Shown: positions 24,130 through 38,432, counted from the first letter of the stretch. The stretch is DNA of 64,000 bases from Petrosia ficiformis (GCA_947044365.1 OX345647.1:745001-809000); one strand, 5' to 3'. The notes: generated by a model not told the origin, from the letters alone. Made by a program: numbers and translations.

Positions 24130-24511
24130 TTCAAATGAACAACCTGTTGTTTCATTTATAGTGACCGCTTTTGAAATTTCAATAAGTATCAGACCCTTAT
24201 CTTTATCAATATTAAACACACCCTAAACACAACATGTACATACATAATCACATCTCTGTTTATACATGTGTGTACATACCTTTTCAGTAATAACACAATC
24301 CACACAGTTCTTTCCTGTTAATGGTAGACTACATTCATCTAATATCTTATGACTACCATCCTATAATAACAAATACACTGATTAATTTTATATCATATAA
24401 TAATAATACCTTTGTTGTATGTTCCATAGTAATCACTACCTTTCTTCATTTACTAGCTACCAGATCCATAGCTCCACCCATTCCCTTTACCATCTTACCC
24501 TTTATTACCAT
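24130..24511 (-). pseudogene. SCOT (3-oxoacid CoA-transferase) 3'-exon fragment, copy 1
   Basis: Three exon-like pieces match the C-terminal part of succinyl-CoA:3-ketoacid CoA transferase: [15 protein letters not shown], then HTTK / [19 protein letters not shown], then GLILIEISKAVTI and TGCSFE, separated by introns. The first piece has an in-frame TGA after LVASK, where copy 4 keeps GTK. No upstream exons are seen, and the piece starts abruptly near ACCATGG. The parent enzyme is mitochondrial and activates ketone bodies. This copy cannot make it and probably travelled with the receptor during duplication. Confidence 0.8.
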
Positions 24512-25012
24512 GGTAACATGTACATGTATACCAGTTTTTTTGACAAGCTTATAAGGCCCCACCATTGGCCCATAGAGCTAGCTTCTTAGTTGGCACTGCA
24601 CAGTTCTTTCTTTGGGCCAGTGGCGCAGTTAATTATGATTGTATTTCAGTAACAGCATTAACTTTTAGTTAATTGGCTCAAGATATATTCTCAATGGCGC
24701 ACTCACTAACCATCTTTGAGTCAATTTGGCCCAAGCTTCAAAAGTTATCAAAAACTCTGATGTACACTGGTACATATATGAAAATACATCTATACATATG
24801 TACGTACTCTATTATATTACATCATATTAAACTACTAAGGATATAGTAAATAATATCATTCACTTTTCACAATAAGGAATCAATTTAGTATATATTTTGC
24901 AAATCATAAACTAAAAACATAACTTATTTATCAAAACATGTATATATACTGATAATATCACAAGTTCAACTGACTAGCTACTACAATGATAAAATTATAG
25001 TTTATTGTTTAG

Positions 25013-28000
25013 TTAAACAGTTTCATAAACATCAGTTTCATCTTGCTGTCCTTCTTGCTGTGTTTGTGGAGATGTTTCTACATGTCCATATGCCATACAC
25101 TCTTTCATTTCAATATCTTTCCTATAATGATATTATATTACATGTATATAATATATCATATGTATGTATGATTATCACATAATTACACTAACTTTGAATC
25201 TTCCAATATTTCATATATAGGCTCTTCGAAAGGTAGAACTGTGGATCTGAAAAACGATAATTATATAAATATACAATTATTAATAATTATGTCTTTCACT
25301 AACTCTTCAATTTCTTTTGTATTGTTTTTATTCCTTTCAATAAAACGCAATACCACAAGAATAATAATAATTATTATTAAAATAATAATAATAATACTCA
25401 ATACTGATATACCAGCTACTAGACCAGTAAATCCAGTCTGTGAATCATTAGATGAAGAGATGAGTGATGGAGTTGAACTAGTAGTAGATGATGGAGTTGA
25501 ACTAGTAGTTGAACTACCCATTGTAATCATTATAGTAACTGGAGGAGATCTCTCACTCTCATATTCCACATTATTAATAGTGAAGACACCATACACTTGA
25601 AACACATACTCAGTATCATGTTGTAATCTAGGTGATCCTGTAGAGACTACTGATACTGGGAATATAATAGTTTGAAATGTCTGTTCATTAGTTTGTTTGT
25701 ATTCCAGTACATAACTTGTGAGTTCAGTGTAGTTCAGAGGTGTCCAGTTAATGATTACTATATCTTCTAATATCTCAACTATTAGATCTTCTATTCCTGT
25801 ATTATAATAACATATTAATAATAGTTCTATATACACTGGATATACCTGGTAACAGAGTTGAGGCTTGTATCTCTATCCATTCTCCTGGACCAGCAATAGT
25901 GTATGCTCTTACACCAATGGTATAACTTATGAAACTTGTTAATCCTGATATGGTATATTGTGTGTCTGTTATACCATTTACAAAAATTACAAATGAATCA
26001 TTGTTGTCAGACTCTCTATAACGTATATCATATATGATGATGATACCATTAGGAATGGAAGGTTGATTCCATGTGATACTGATCTGATCTACATCTGATC
26101 CAATTGACATTAGGTTTGACACCACACCAGGTTCTGAGAAACACAAACATCCTATGAAACATGAACTAGTAATTAATATACTAACTGACCAGCTTGTTTT
26201 GTCTGTCGTGTTCTATTATCACTTGCTGGTCCAGTTCCAGCATCATTGTATGCTGACACTGTCACAGTGTAGTTGGTATATGGTCTCAGTTTGGTAAGAG
26301 TGTATGATCTGTTCTCTCCTCCAGTGATGTTGATAGTGTCAGAGAATGTGGCATTTGTGTAGTTGAGTATGTATCCAGTGATGAGTCCATTCTGTCCAGA
26401 AGGAGGTACCTCATCCCATGAAACAGTTAAAGACGTAGCCTCAACTGATGAGAAGATTATGTTCTCTGGAGAAGAAGTAGGTTCTGAGAGACACAAACAT
26501 CCTATGAAACATGAACTAGTAATTAATATACTAACTGACCAGCTTGTTTTGTCTGTCGTGTTCTATTATCACTTGCTGGTCCAATTCCACCATCATTGTA
26601 TGCTGACACTGTCACAGTGTAGTTGGTATATGGTCTCAGCTCAGTGAGAGTGTATGATCTGTTCTCTCCTCCAGTGATGTTGATAGTGTCAGCGAATGTG
26701 GCATTTGTGTAGTTGAGTAAGTATCCAGTGATGAGTCCATTCTGTCCAGAAGGAGGTACCTCATCCCATGAAACAGTTAAAGACCTAGCCTCGACTACTG
26801 AGAAGATTATGTTCTGTGGAGAAGAAGTAGGTTCTGAGAGACACAAACATCCTATGAAACATGAACTAGTAATTAATATACTAACTGACCAGCTTGTTTT
26901 GTCTGTCGTGTTCTATTATCACTTGCTGGTCCAATTCCACCATCATTGTATGCTGACACTGTCACAGTGTAGTTGGTATATGGTCTCAGCTCAGTGAGAG
27001 TGTATGATCTGTTCTCTCCTCCAGTGATGTTGATAGTGTCAGCGAATGTGGCATTTGTGTAGTTGAGTAAGTATCCAGTGATGAGTCCATTCTGTCCAGA
27101 AGGAGGTACCTCATCCCATGAAACAGTTAAAGACCTAGCCTCGACTACTGAGAAGATTATGTTCTGTGGAGAAGAAGTAGGTTCTGAGAGACACAAACAT
27201 CCTATGAAACATGAACTAGTAATTAATATACTAACTGACCAGCTTGTTTAGTCTGTCGTGTTCTATTATCACTTGCTGGTCCAATTCCACCATCATTGTA
27301 TGCTGATACTGTCACAGTGTAGTTGGTATATGGTCTCAGTTTGGTAAGAGTGTATGATCTGTTCTCTCCTCCAGTGATGTTGATAGTGTCAGCGAATGTG
27401 GCATTTGTGTAGTTGAGTAAGTATCCAGTGATGAGTCCATTCTGTCCAGAAGGAGGTACCTCATCCCATGAAACAGTTAAAGACGTAGCCTCGACTACTG
27501 AGAAGATTATGTTCTGTGGAGAAGAAGTAGGTTCTGAGAGACACAAACATCCTATGAAACATGAACTAGTAATTAATATACTAACTGACTAGCTTGTTTT
27601 GTCTGTTGTATTCTATTATCACTTGCTGGTCCAATTCCAACATCATTGTATGCTGATACTGTCACAGTGTAGTTGGTATATGGTCTCAGTTTGGTAAGAG
27701 TGTATGATCTGTTCTCTCCTCCAGTGATGTTGATAGTGTCAGCGAATGTGGCATTTGTGTAGTTGAGTAAGTATCCAGTGATGAGTCCATTCTGTCCAGA
27801 AGGAGGTACCTCATCCCATGAAACAGTTAAAGACCTAGCCTCAACTACTGAGAAGATTATGTTCTCTGGAGAAGAAGTAGGTTCTGAGAGACACAAACAT
27901 CCTATGAAACATGAACAAGTAATTAATATACTAACTGACTAGCTTGTTTTGTCTGTTGTATTCTACTATCACTTGCTGGTCCAGTTCCACCATCATTGTA

Positions 28001-31000
28001 TGCTGACACTGTCACAGTGTAGTTGGTATATGGTCTCAGTTTGGTAAGAGTGTATGATCTGTTCTCTCCTCCAGTGATGTTGATAGTGTCAGAGAATGTT
28101 GTGTTTGTGTAGTAGAGTAAGTATCCAGTGATGGGTCCATTCTGTTCAGAACAAGGTACCTCATCCCATGAAACAGTTAAAGACCTAGCCTCAACTGATG
28201 AGAAGATTATGTTCTTTGGAGAAGAAGTAGGTTCTGAGAGACACAAACATCCTATGAAACATGAACTAGTAATTAATATACTAACTGACCAGCTTGTTTT
28301 GTCTGTTGTATTCTACTATCACTTGTTGGTCCAATTCCAACATCATTGTATGCTGATACTGTCACAGTGTAGTTGGTATATGGTCTCAGTTTGGTAAGAG
28401 TGTATGATCTGTTCTCTCCTCCAGTGATGTTGATAGTGTCAGCGAATGTGGCATTTGTGTAGTTGAGTAAGTATCCAGTGATGAGTCCATTCTGTCCAGA
28501 AGGAGGTACCTCATCCCATGAAACAGTTAAAGACCTAGCCTCAACTACTGAGAAGATTATGTTCTCTGGAGAAGAAGTAGGTTCTGAGAGACACAAACAT
28601 CCTATGAAACATGAACAAGTAATTAATATACTAACTGACTAGCTTGTTTTGTCTGTTGTATTCTACTATCACTTGCTGGTCCAGTTCCACCATCATTGTA
28701 TGCTGACACTGTCACAGTGTAGTTGGTATATGGTCTCAGTTTGGTAAGAGTGTATGATCTGTTCTCTCCTCCAGTGATGTTGATAGTGTCAGAGAATGTT
28801 GTGTTTGTGTAGTAGAGTAAGTATCCAGTGATGGGTCCATTCTGTTCAGAACAAGGTACCTCATCCCATGAAACAGTTAAAGACCTAGCCTCAACTGATG
28901 AGAAGATTATGTTCTTTGGAGAAGAAGTAGGTTCTGAGAGACACAAACATCCTATGAAACATGAACTAGTAATTAATATACTAACTGACTAGCTTGTTTT
29001 GTCTGTTGTATTCTACTATCACTTGTTGGTCCAATTCCAACATCATTGTATGCTGATACTGTCACAGTGTAGTTGGTATATGGTCTCAGTTTGGTAAGAG
29101 TGTATGATCTGTTCTCTCCTCCAGTGATGTTGATAGTGTCAGCGAATGTGGCATTTGTGTAGTTGAGTAAGTATCCAGTGATGAGTCCATTCTGTCCAGA
29201 AGGAGGTACCTCATCCCATGAAACAGTTAAAGACCTAGCCTCAACTACTGAGAAGATTATGTTCTCTGGAGAAGAAGTAGGTTCTGAGAGACACAAACAT
29301 CCTATGAAACATGAACAAGTAATTAATATACTAACTGACTAGCTTGTTTTGTCTGTTGTATTCTACTATCACTTGCTGGTCCAGTTCCACCATCATTGTA
29401 TGCTGACACTGTCACAGTGTAGTTGGTATATGGTCTCAGTTTGGTAAGAGTGTATGATCTGTTCTCTCCTCCAGTGATGTTGATAGTGTCAGAGAATGTT
29501 GTGTTTGTGTAGTAGAGTAAGTATCCAGTGATGGGTCCATTCTGTTCAGAACAAGGTACTTCATCCCATGTGATATTGAAAGACCTAGCCTCAACTGATG
29601 AGAAAACAATATTCGCTGGAGAAGTGGAAGGTTCTGAGAAAGAAATATCAGAATGGAGTTATAAAATTCGTACTACACCTACATGGGGAGATGTTTATTC
29701 ATAAAACAGTCATATAAACTTTTACTTATTTTGTACTAAACGCAATGAAAAATTAAAAATGTGGGTGTTGTCCCACCAGTGTATTGCCAGTGTTTCCCCT
29801 ATGATAAACATAAAGGGTGAAGGAGTGCATCAGTGGTACATGATGTTTGGTCAGCTATGTTGAATGAGCATTGTAAAACTGTGTTTTTCAGAATAAAATT
29901 TAGAATTACATGGTGGAAAAGCACCATGGTACCACCCCTTCGAGGAAACACTGGTATTGCTGTACTCAAACCTCAAACACTTGTTTCCTTTATTTACAAA
30001 TTTTATAAACTCGATTTTGATATCTCAGATTTTGGCAGGAAAATTGTGAAAATTAGGTACTCTGAAATGGATTCTAGTGGGTTTCTGGCAGCTAGCAGAC
30101 TATTACTATACTGTGGTTTTGAGCACTTGTTAATACTCTATTTACTACTTTGATTGATATTTGTGTGCTATTACCATTAATTTGTTTAGCTGTTACATCT
30201 TACATGACATCATACTTTCTCAAAAGGGGGGAGGGGTGTTGGAAGTCCAGGGCACCTCCCCTCTGTATGAAACCCTGAGTATGCTTCATGAGAAAAATTA
30301 GAGTTGTACATCTAGCTGAAAATGCACCCACCCACACATGAAATTTCAATTCAAACTTGAACAAGCACCCACACAAATTATTCAACCTGATACCCAGATC
30401 CATTCTTTATCCATTGGCCAGTTCTAATTCATAATCTCATTTTCAACTCACCAGCAGAGAGAGTGTTAACAATAATACCACTATCAAATACAACAGGATT
30501 AGTAGCACCAAATAGTCCAATGAATTGTGTGATTTCACAATAACTACCAGGATTAATACCACTGAACACAAGTGGTGATGAAATAGAGACATCTTGCATA
30601 AAAGCACCAAATGGTTCCTCACATAGTCTATGACACCGACGTGTTATACTGTAACCATTAGAAGGAATAGGATCAGGTTCAGTCCAAGTCAGAGTAATAG
30701 TGTTACTAGTAGAAGTAACTGTGAGGTTACTCACTGATGGTAGTGCTGAAGGGAATCAGTAATATAGTGATTATAATACACAAGATGTTTACTATCACTT
30801 ACTTAATGTCACACTCTCAATACTACTATTAACACTGGGTAGTACAGTAGTATCATTATCATCATATGATACCACAAAGAACTCATATGTTTGATCCTGA
30901 GTGAGTCCTGATGTCACACTGTATGTTGTATCAGTGGTGTTTACTAAACTCTGAATATCATCACTACCATTGAGAGAATAGAACACCTCATATTCAGGTG

Positions 31001-33097
31001 ATGATCCTGTCCAGGAGAGTTGTACATGAGTCAGACCTGTACCCAGTCTTGTTAGTGTGAGAGTGGGGGTAGCAGAAACTGTGAAAATTATAAAGTAATC
31101 ATCTATGAAATTAACACAAATTTATTAATGGGTTAATGAAATTTGTAAAAGGCAGGACTAGTTTTAAAGTTCAGTGATCTTTATTCATGCACTACTACAT
31201 GAGAATTCTCTGGTTTGTATAAGTGTTATACTATTTTGAATGTGTAATACAACTACAACACTATCCTTACATGAAGTGACAAGCCTAGTTTTAAAGTTCA
31301 GTGATGTAAGTTCACTATAGAATCTGACATGTACATGTAATATACAAACAAATGTATATATGACATACATGTACTTGTGTAAACCACAAATGAGTATACA
31401 TGTATACATGTACATACATGTACTCACTTACAAAACACTGGTATGTCCATACCAAGCTTTACTGTTACTAATAAATGAGTTTAATTTTCCTCAAGAATAC
31501 AAATATAATGTAATGTAGTTTAACTTTTAAAGAGTTTAGTGTTTAAATGCATTATATGTATGGCATTCTGACTTTAATATTTTATGTCATATTTAATGTT
31601 TGGGTTTAGTGTAATTATATATGTTATCATCTATATGACTTCACATGAAATACTGTTTCAAATTAAAACAAGAAATTTGCTTTTCAAAGGCTGGATTCAC
31701 TCCCAAAACACTCATATGTCCATACCAAGTAATTCCTCTAGCTTATTATTACTAATGAATGTGTTTAACTATCTCCAAGAATGGAAATATATTTCAGATG
31801 TAGTTAAATGAGTATATGTAATCATAAGAAAAGAGGTCATTTGGTAAATATTAATTTTGATAAAAAGCTAACCTTTAAATGTTACCATTTTATATAACAA
31901 ACTAAACCAGGTATCTAGAAGAGAAATGATTGATCTTCCTGGATACCAACTTTAGTTTCCTTTCTATATATAATAGCAAGTATTTAATTCAAAGGTAAGC
32001 ATTCTATCAATTAATGGTGAATTACCTTCAAATCGATTTTAGCTATACTTATATATGTATAGAGCATATGTCTGGTATTCTAAATCTGACTCTCATATTT
32101 CATGTCAATTCTTTGGGATTCTCATGGATGGTCACATTTAATTATTACTTTTCCACTAACCTGATACACTTAATGATGAACTGCTATTAGTAGCAAGGAC
32201 ACCATTAATAGTACCATCCTCTACTCTGGCATTAAAGACAGTACACTTATAGTCACCTTCCTCTCTCATCCTCACTGTCACTGTCACCAGTGTAGCCATA
32301 CCAACACTCACTACCTCACGAGACAAGTCATCACTTGTTTGAGTAATACTAAATGGGTTTGGTCCTGTACATGTGACATTAGTAGGAGGTCCATTTGTTA
32401 CAGTGAAGCTCAGGTTGAATACTGGAGGATCAACATAACTTGGTGTGGAGATCAGGGATAATGACATGTCTCCTACTTTAGGACCAGCTATAAAATGAAG
32501 TGATATATTATATACTATTACTACACAACTCATCATTAACTCACTATTATCATTGTATGTACTGGTATTATACACTCCTACTACTAGTGTTCTATCATCA
32601 ATGATACATTTGTACAGACCCTCATAATCTGATGTTATTGGTGTTGTTGAATCTTCATCTCTCAACAATACAGTATGTGTGAGCTGTTCATTAGTCTGAA
32701 ATATTGGGTCTGGTCCAGTGTAATCATTTGTTTTCCTACCATTACTAAATATTCCAGTCCATACTACAACTTCAGTACCATTAGGATAGTAAAAGGTTCC
32801 ATAGGTGTTGGACATATAATGCAGACACCAAATACCCTCAATAAAACTATCATCATCACCATCCTTCTCAGTATCAGGGAATTGTTGAGATGTAATCATA
32901 TAGTAGTCTGGTAATACTAGTTCAAGATACTCAGCCCACAAATGTACAACTATAATAATATAGTATTGAGAATGTAATACATAACAACTTCATAAAGATT
33001 TACCTTCTTCTTCTGTTGGGTCAATTCTAAATTGTCCTTGTATTCCTGATAATGAACATACTACTAGTACTATTGTATATACACACACTCTCCACAT
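25013..33097 (-). CDS. Receptor B: two Ig-like, fourteen FN3 domains, TM, tyrosine-motif tail
   Basis: Nineteen exons: 33004-33097, 32545-32949, 32161-32487, 30803-31078, 30452-30745, ten FN3 exons of 294 bp every 350 bp (29340-29633 down to 26190-26483), 25846-26133, 25304-25796, 25193-25246, 25013-25121. All phases fit and predict 1759 aa. Signal peptide MWRVCVYTIVLVVCSLSG; Ig-like 1 (DYEGLYKC) and Ig-like 2 (EGDYKC); FN3; FN3 with a Cys pair; ten-fold FN3 array (residues about 466-1445); two more FN3; Ser/Thr stalk; TM; tail with YEIL, YGHV and terminal YETV. Each array domain carries four N-glycosylation sequons (NAT/NTT, NIT, NRS, NYT), so the stalk should be long and heavily glycosylated. 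No stop or frameshift was found. The exact repeat number in an assembly should be treated with care. Confidence 0.87.
26190..29633 (-). repeat. Coding tandem array: ten 350-bp FN3 exon + intron units
   Basis: Units start at 26190, 26540, 26890, 27240, 27590, 27940, 28290, 28640, 28990 and 29340, exactly 350 bp apart. Each is a 294-bp phase 1-1 exon (98 aa, one FN3 domain); successive exons are separated by 56-bp introns. Two types exist: alpha (PPSGQNGLITGY, NYTNATFAD) and beta (PCSEQNGPITGY, YYTNTTFSD). In coordinate order they read alpha x5, beta, alpha, beta, alpha, beta, so the right half is a 700-bp alpha-beta higher-order repeat. Predicted proteins of units 2 and 3, and of units 6 and 8, are identical. 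Confidence 0.95.
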
Positions 33098-34099
33098 TTT
33101 GTATTACTGTTACACACACCACAATGGACTATTCCTTTTATAGCACGAGTGAGGTTATTCCACTTACAAAAAATAACATCATTATGGTAAATTTAATTAA
33201 ATGTATAGTTTAATATTAATATAAATATATTGTGTAAATCAAATGGAAGTGAAATAACTCAACTGCAATCTCTCTATATATAGTGTATGGTAATACTTCA
33301 TTTAGGAAAGTAGCTAGACAATCAAACTTTATTAGAATTTAAATAACATTAATTTATATATACCTGTATCAAATGATTTCATTTGACATACTATACCATT
33401 GAGATGAAATTAAATGCAATTCTCATTCAGCTTGGAACACGTGACATAACAAAACCCCACATCTTGAATTCTCAGGTGAGTTAGTTGGTAAGATACAATC
33501 CTCTTACCAAACCAAAGTAGTAGTAATTATCAATTGTATAATGGTGAGTGGAAAAGACTGCCTGTGCTACAAATATTTTGTATCACTGTGGCTTTATTTT
33601 GGATCATATAATATGACATGGTTGCAAAATCAATAATTATAATTTTGAATAATGTAACCAAATCCACCCACTTAACACACAAATCACCATCTGATTTACA
33701 GTAACCTCATTATCAGGCTGGTCAGATACTAGATGTTATAACATGCATACATGTAAATATCAGTTTCATTGAGACCTTGATGTTCCTATCGTATATTACT
33801 ATAGGAAATTCTGACTATTGATTCAATAATGTAATAAGCTTACTATAAAAATTTATAAAATAAATGTTTTGTATGTATATATATATATATATAATTATAT
33901 AATTATATATATATATACCAAGTCATTTATTCTGAAATACAATACAATACAATACAATAGGGACTCTTCAGGTGTGTAGAGTGTTGCTATATTTATAAGT
34001 GTAAAAACAATTAATCACATGATGATGACTGGGTACTACATGCATACTCAATACACAGTTATAATTACATAATTATATATAATTATTTATTGATTCACA
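33098..34099. other. Intergenic region between receptor B start and truncated phosphatase
   Basis: AT-rich DNA with a TA/AATTATAT palindrome-rich stretch at 33870-33920 and an (AATAC)n tract at 33938-33959. It presumably includes the receptor B promoter. No gene is recognised. Confidence 0.6.
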
Positions 34100-37000
34100 T
34101 CACTGAAAGTTTGCATATAGTTCAAATGAGTCAAGATATGTGATTACTAGTTCAAATATGAACTGGTAATGTTGCTGTAGATATGAGGGAGGGAGAAAGA
34201 AGGAAGAAGAAAGAATTATACTATATATTTTATAGTCAAGCTTGCATATAAAAGGATGGATCACTCAAAACTAATTGATCTAACATTAATTAATGACTTA
34301 CAGGAGTTGGTACACTTCCTGGTTTGTTTATACGTTGAGTCTTGACTACTTGAAACACATCCACTATATTCTCTGTCTTACATTTCTCAATTACGGTAGC
34401 TGCAGCACAGAATATACCAGATCTGGTCACTGTATCACTGTAGATATTAGAAAATGTATGATTGATTCTTTATAGTAGTGTTCAGCAGAATAATTATATT
34501 CATAATTATAGCTTTTATTATATCTACATACTAATATGCTAGTCTTAATTATATCAATAAAATTTGGTAATTAACAATAAAATCTCCATCATTATACCTG
34601 CAGTGTATGATAATAGGAGATGTTCCTACATTCCGTTGGATTTTATACATTTCTTCAATTACAGTAATAATACTCTGAGGATTTTCAATATATCCATTAG
34701 AATCCCATTCAGTAATCTGATACTGTGTTACTGTCTGCATCTCACTATTCTAAAATTAATAGTAGCAATTTTAGAAGAGAAAATGATAACTAAATGTATA
34801 GTACCTTGTTATTAATGACAACCAATGTTCTTTCTATATATCCATAATGTTGTGTTTCTGTTTTAACTGTCACAACGAATTCTCCAAACACTTCAGGATC
34901 AGTAACACAAGACCAATACTGATAACAAACATTCTATAAGTAATGATTAAAAGAAATACTAATCAACAATGATGAAGTGTATATTTAGAATACTGTACAC
35001 TGACCATTCCATTCTCATTCAAGTGTCCCAGCATTACGATAGCATGACACTCTCTATCCATGATCATCTTCCAGAATGCTCTACATGTACTCTGCATAGG
35101 ACCCTCAGCAATTATAAATGCTTTCCTCTGTTTATAACCCTGTGAAGAAATTATGTACATTAAGAATAATTGTATCTTCTACATTGCAAAAATAAAATTT
35201 TTAAAATATCTAATTTATTGGTTAGTACAGTTACAAGGAATAGTGGAAATTGTAATTTAATCCGTCGTGTAGATTGTTATGACTGCATGGTGACATATAT
35301 GTACTTGTGCTAATTATAATCCAATAATTGTAGTATCAATTTCCTTATGCTTCTAATAGATGTACAAAGAAGCAGAATAAATATTTTAATTAAATCATTT
35401 TAGGTTTCCAAACCTTCTTTGTGCATCTAATATGAGATATATGACATGATATTTGATTATAATTGGTACAAGTATGTTATCATGCAATCATAACAACTTG
35501 TATGACTAATTAAATTATAATTTGCATACTTGCAACTGTACTAACCAATACATTTGTGTATGATTTATAACTTACATTAATGAAGACAGCATTGATATAA
35601 TCTGGATGTTCTCCTTTGAGTGGTACCCTGTGTTTATCAGCTGTGTGTATTGTATGCACGTAGGAGTCAATACAACAAGACATCCTTAATTACACTAAGG
35701 CTATATATATACTCACATGGTGCATAGTCCATGGACCTGTTCTTTTGATGAAATCGTATAGCAACATCTCTTCTTACTTGATCTGGTTTAGGAGTGACTT
35801 GTTCCAAAACCTATAGCACAAAAATGAAAAGAAAAAATTCCTTTTCTGAATATAATAATTCTTTACAGAGAGCATAGGCCCATGCACCAATAGTAATCGA
35901 TAGTCAACATAAAAATCTATTTACTTCAAATTCCTTTTGAAACGTGTTTAAACCAGTGATAGGATCATGAGAATTCATTTTCCTGACTCTTTGTCTAAGG
36001 TCACTGACATTAATTTGTGTATCACCACATGTCACTGATTCAAGAATAGCATCATGAATAAATATATATTGATCCTATATAAGATGGAATAGATGAAGAG
36101 AGAAAGGTTAGTGATATAACTAATGTGGAACTAGTGGTCTCAATATATTATCATACTAACTGGTGTCTGGACCATCTTCATACGTTGTTGTCTGAGTTCA
36201 TTAATGATTTTAGGAATATCAATAATTCCTTCATTTTCTAACTGTTGTAATACCATGTCTATTGTTATGAATGTACCAGTACGTCCAACTCCAGCACTGT
36301 GTGAGTATGTAAGTAAAAGTATCATTACATGCTTGTAGTTAAATGTTTTCATAATATTCATACATCTAACGTACTTACCTGCAGTGAACCAACATAGGTC
36401 CTCTTTTGGATCGATATTCCGCCTTTATACATTGATAGAATGTGAGTATTGATGCAGCATACTCAGGTACTCCATGATCAGGCCAAGATGTGAAATGATA
36501 CTGTGTGATCTTGTGAGGATATTCTGAGCTCCCAAGTAACTGTGTAGTAAAGTGGACATGTATTTTAATGGTCATTGGATAACCATTCCTCACCTCTAAC
36601 TGAAATCTCCTAATGATATAGTCAGTGTAAACCTGTTGATCAGTCAATGTTACTTTGAATGGTCCATAACTCTGAGTGGAACCAGACTCAGGCCAGTACT
36701 GTTGACATTTGATCTTCTTGCCCTCTTTGAGGTTGGTTACCATGACAATAGTGGGTGGTCTCTCCTGCCATACAAGATGCCAGAAGTCAACAATTGTTTT
36801 GTTCACTGGACCTATAGAATGATTCAGTACATTGATATGTGCATTTGTATGTACTTGTAATTGACTGTATTTATTGTGTACATATATACTTATGTATGTA
36901 CATACTCACATTTGTAAGTATACTATGCATATATATATATAATTATGAGCATGCTGTCACTCATGTATGTATGTATAATTATAATCATACACACATGCAC

Positions 37001-37260
37001 ACATACATATAGATAATTCACACATACATACATACATAAATACATACATACATACACATAACTGTGACATACCTTGAGTAGCTATATATTTGTATACTGG
37101 GGAGTAACCCTATAATTATGTATATATATTATATATGTATAACAAAAATTAATAATATCAGTTGTATTATAACTAAACTCTATGTATGATGCATTAATAT
37201 ATCCATTCTGATAGTCTGGTCTACCAGTTAGTGGTGTGAGGATGATACGATTATCATCAT
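34100..37260 (-). pseudogene. 5'-truncated receptor tyrosine phosphatase (D1-D2)
   Basis: Minus-strand exons: about 37178-37260, 37073-37109, 36379-36811, 36161-36296, 35925-36074, 35717-35810, 35576-35640, 35005-35139, 34805-34933, 34598-34749, 34302-34437, 34100-34174 (stop 34100-34102). D1 keeps WPD and [11 protein letters not shown]2 is degenerate: KNRS for KNRY, EWDSN for the WPD loop, and HCSDTVTRSG, though C(X)5R is kept. The KNRY exon of D1, TM and ectodomain are absent: upstream sequence turns at about 37490-37500 into a copy of receptor-B intron. The first visible exon has no clean in-frame donor (GAG followed by TTTAGT). Exons from 36811 down remain open, so expression from a new promoter cannot be excluded. 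Some exons equal those of the phosphatase at the left edge in length (150, 94 and 136 bp). Confidence 0.78.
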
Positions 37261-37489
37261 CTAAAATAAATTTTAAAGTATTGCATTCAAAGATAGTATA
37301 TCTGTATAATATAATCATTACACAATATAATACTATATAATATATAGTATATTAAATTAATATTGAATGTACTCAGAAGTATCTTCAATTAAGTAAAGTT
37401 ACTCAACAGATGGTTATGATCATGAACTTTCAATACACACAAAGTCTGTTTGAATTGTTAGAAAACAAACACTCAATATTTTCAAAAGT

Positions 37490-38432
37490 TAATGAATGAA
37501 ATTATGAATGTGTTTAACTATCTCCAAGAATGGAAATATATTTCAGATGTAGTTAAATGAGTATATGTAATCATAAGAAAAGGGGTCATTTGGTAAATAT
37601 TAATTTTGATAAAAAGCTAACCTTTAAATGTTACCATTTTATATAACAAACTAAACCAGGTATCTAGAAGAGAAATGATTGATCTTCCTGGATACCAAAT
37701 TTAGTTTCTTTTCTATATAAAATAGTAAGAATTTAATTCAAAGGTAAGCATTCAATCGATTAATGGTGAATTACCTTCAAATCGATTTTAGCTATACTTA
37801 TATATGTATAGAACATATGTCTGGTATTCTAAATCTGACATTCATATTTCATAAATTCTTTAGGATTCTCATGGATGGCCTAATTATTAATTTTCTACTA
37901 ACCTGATACACTTAATGATGTACTATTCTCAGTAGCAGTGACACTATTAATAGTACCATCTACCACTCTGGCATTAGAGACAGTACACTGATAGTTACCT
38001 CCCTCTCTCATCCTCACTGTCACTGTCACCAGTGTAGCAGTACCAACATTCACTACCTCACGAGACAAGTCATCACTTGTTTCATCAATACTAAATGAGT
38101 TTGGTCCTGTACATGTGACATTAGTAGGAGGTCCATCTGTTACAGTGAAGTTCAGGTTGAATACTGGAGGATCAACATATCTTGGTGTGGAGATCAGGGA
38201 TAATGACATGTCTCCTGCTTTAGGACCAGCTATAAAATGAAGTGATATATTATATACTATTACTACACAACTCATCCTTAACTCACTATTATCATTGTAT
38301 GTACTGGTATTATACACTCCTACTACCAGTGTTCTATCATCAATGATACATTTGTACAGACCCTCATAATCTGATGTTATTGGTGTTGTTGAATCTTCAT
38401 CTCTGAATAATATAGTATATACGACCTGATCT
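37490..38432 (-). pseudogene. Duplicated receptor fragment: intron plus Ig2 and half of Ig1
   Basis: From about 37500 the sequence matches the receptor B intron at 31755-32130 and continues into an intact 327-bp Ig2 exon (37903-38229), a 57-bp mini-intron, and an Ig1 exon (from 38287) cut at about 38432, where FN3 sequence begins. The last bases of the Ig1 piece resemble receptor C2 (gaataatatagtatatacgac), so the fragment may be a mosaic. It cannot be translated as a receptor. Confidence 0.8.

Noticed and set aside
26363..28397. Series of 60-95 codon plus-strand reading frames, one per 350-bp unit
   Set aside because: They are antisense shadows of the FN3 exons, repeat with the unit, and have no domain of their own.
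29833..30153. 106-codon plus-strand reading frame
   Set aside because: It lies in the long intron of receptor B, which is shared in decayed form by A, C, D and E without conserving this frame.
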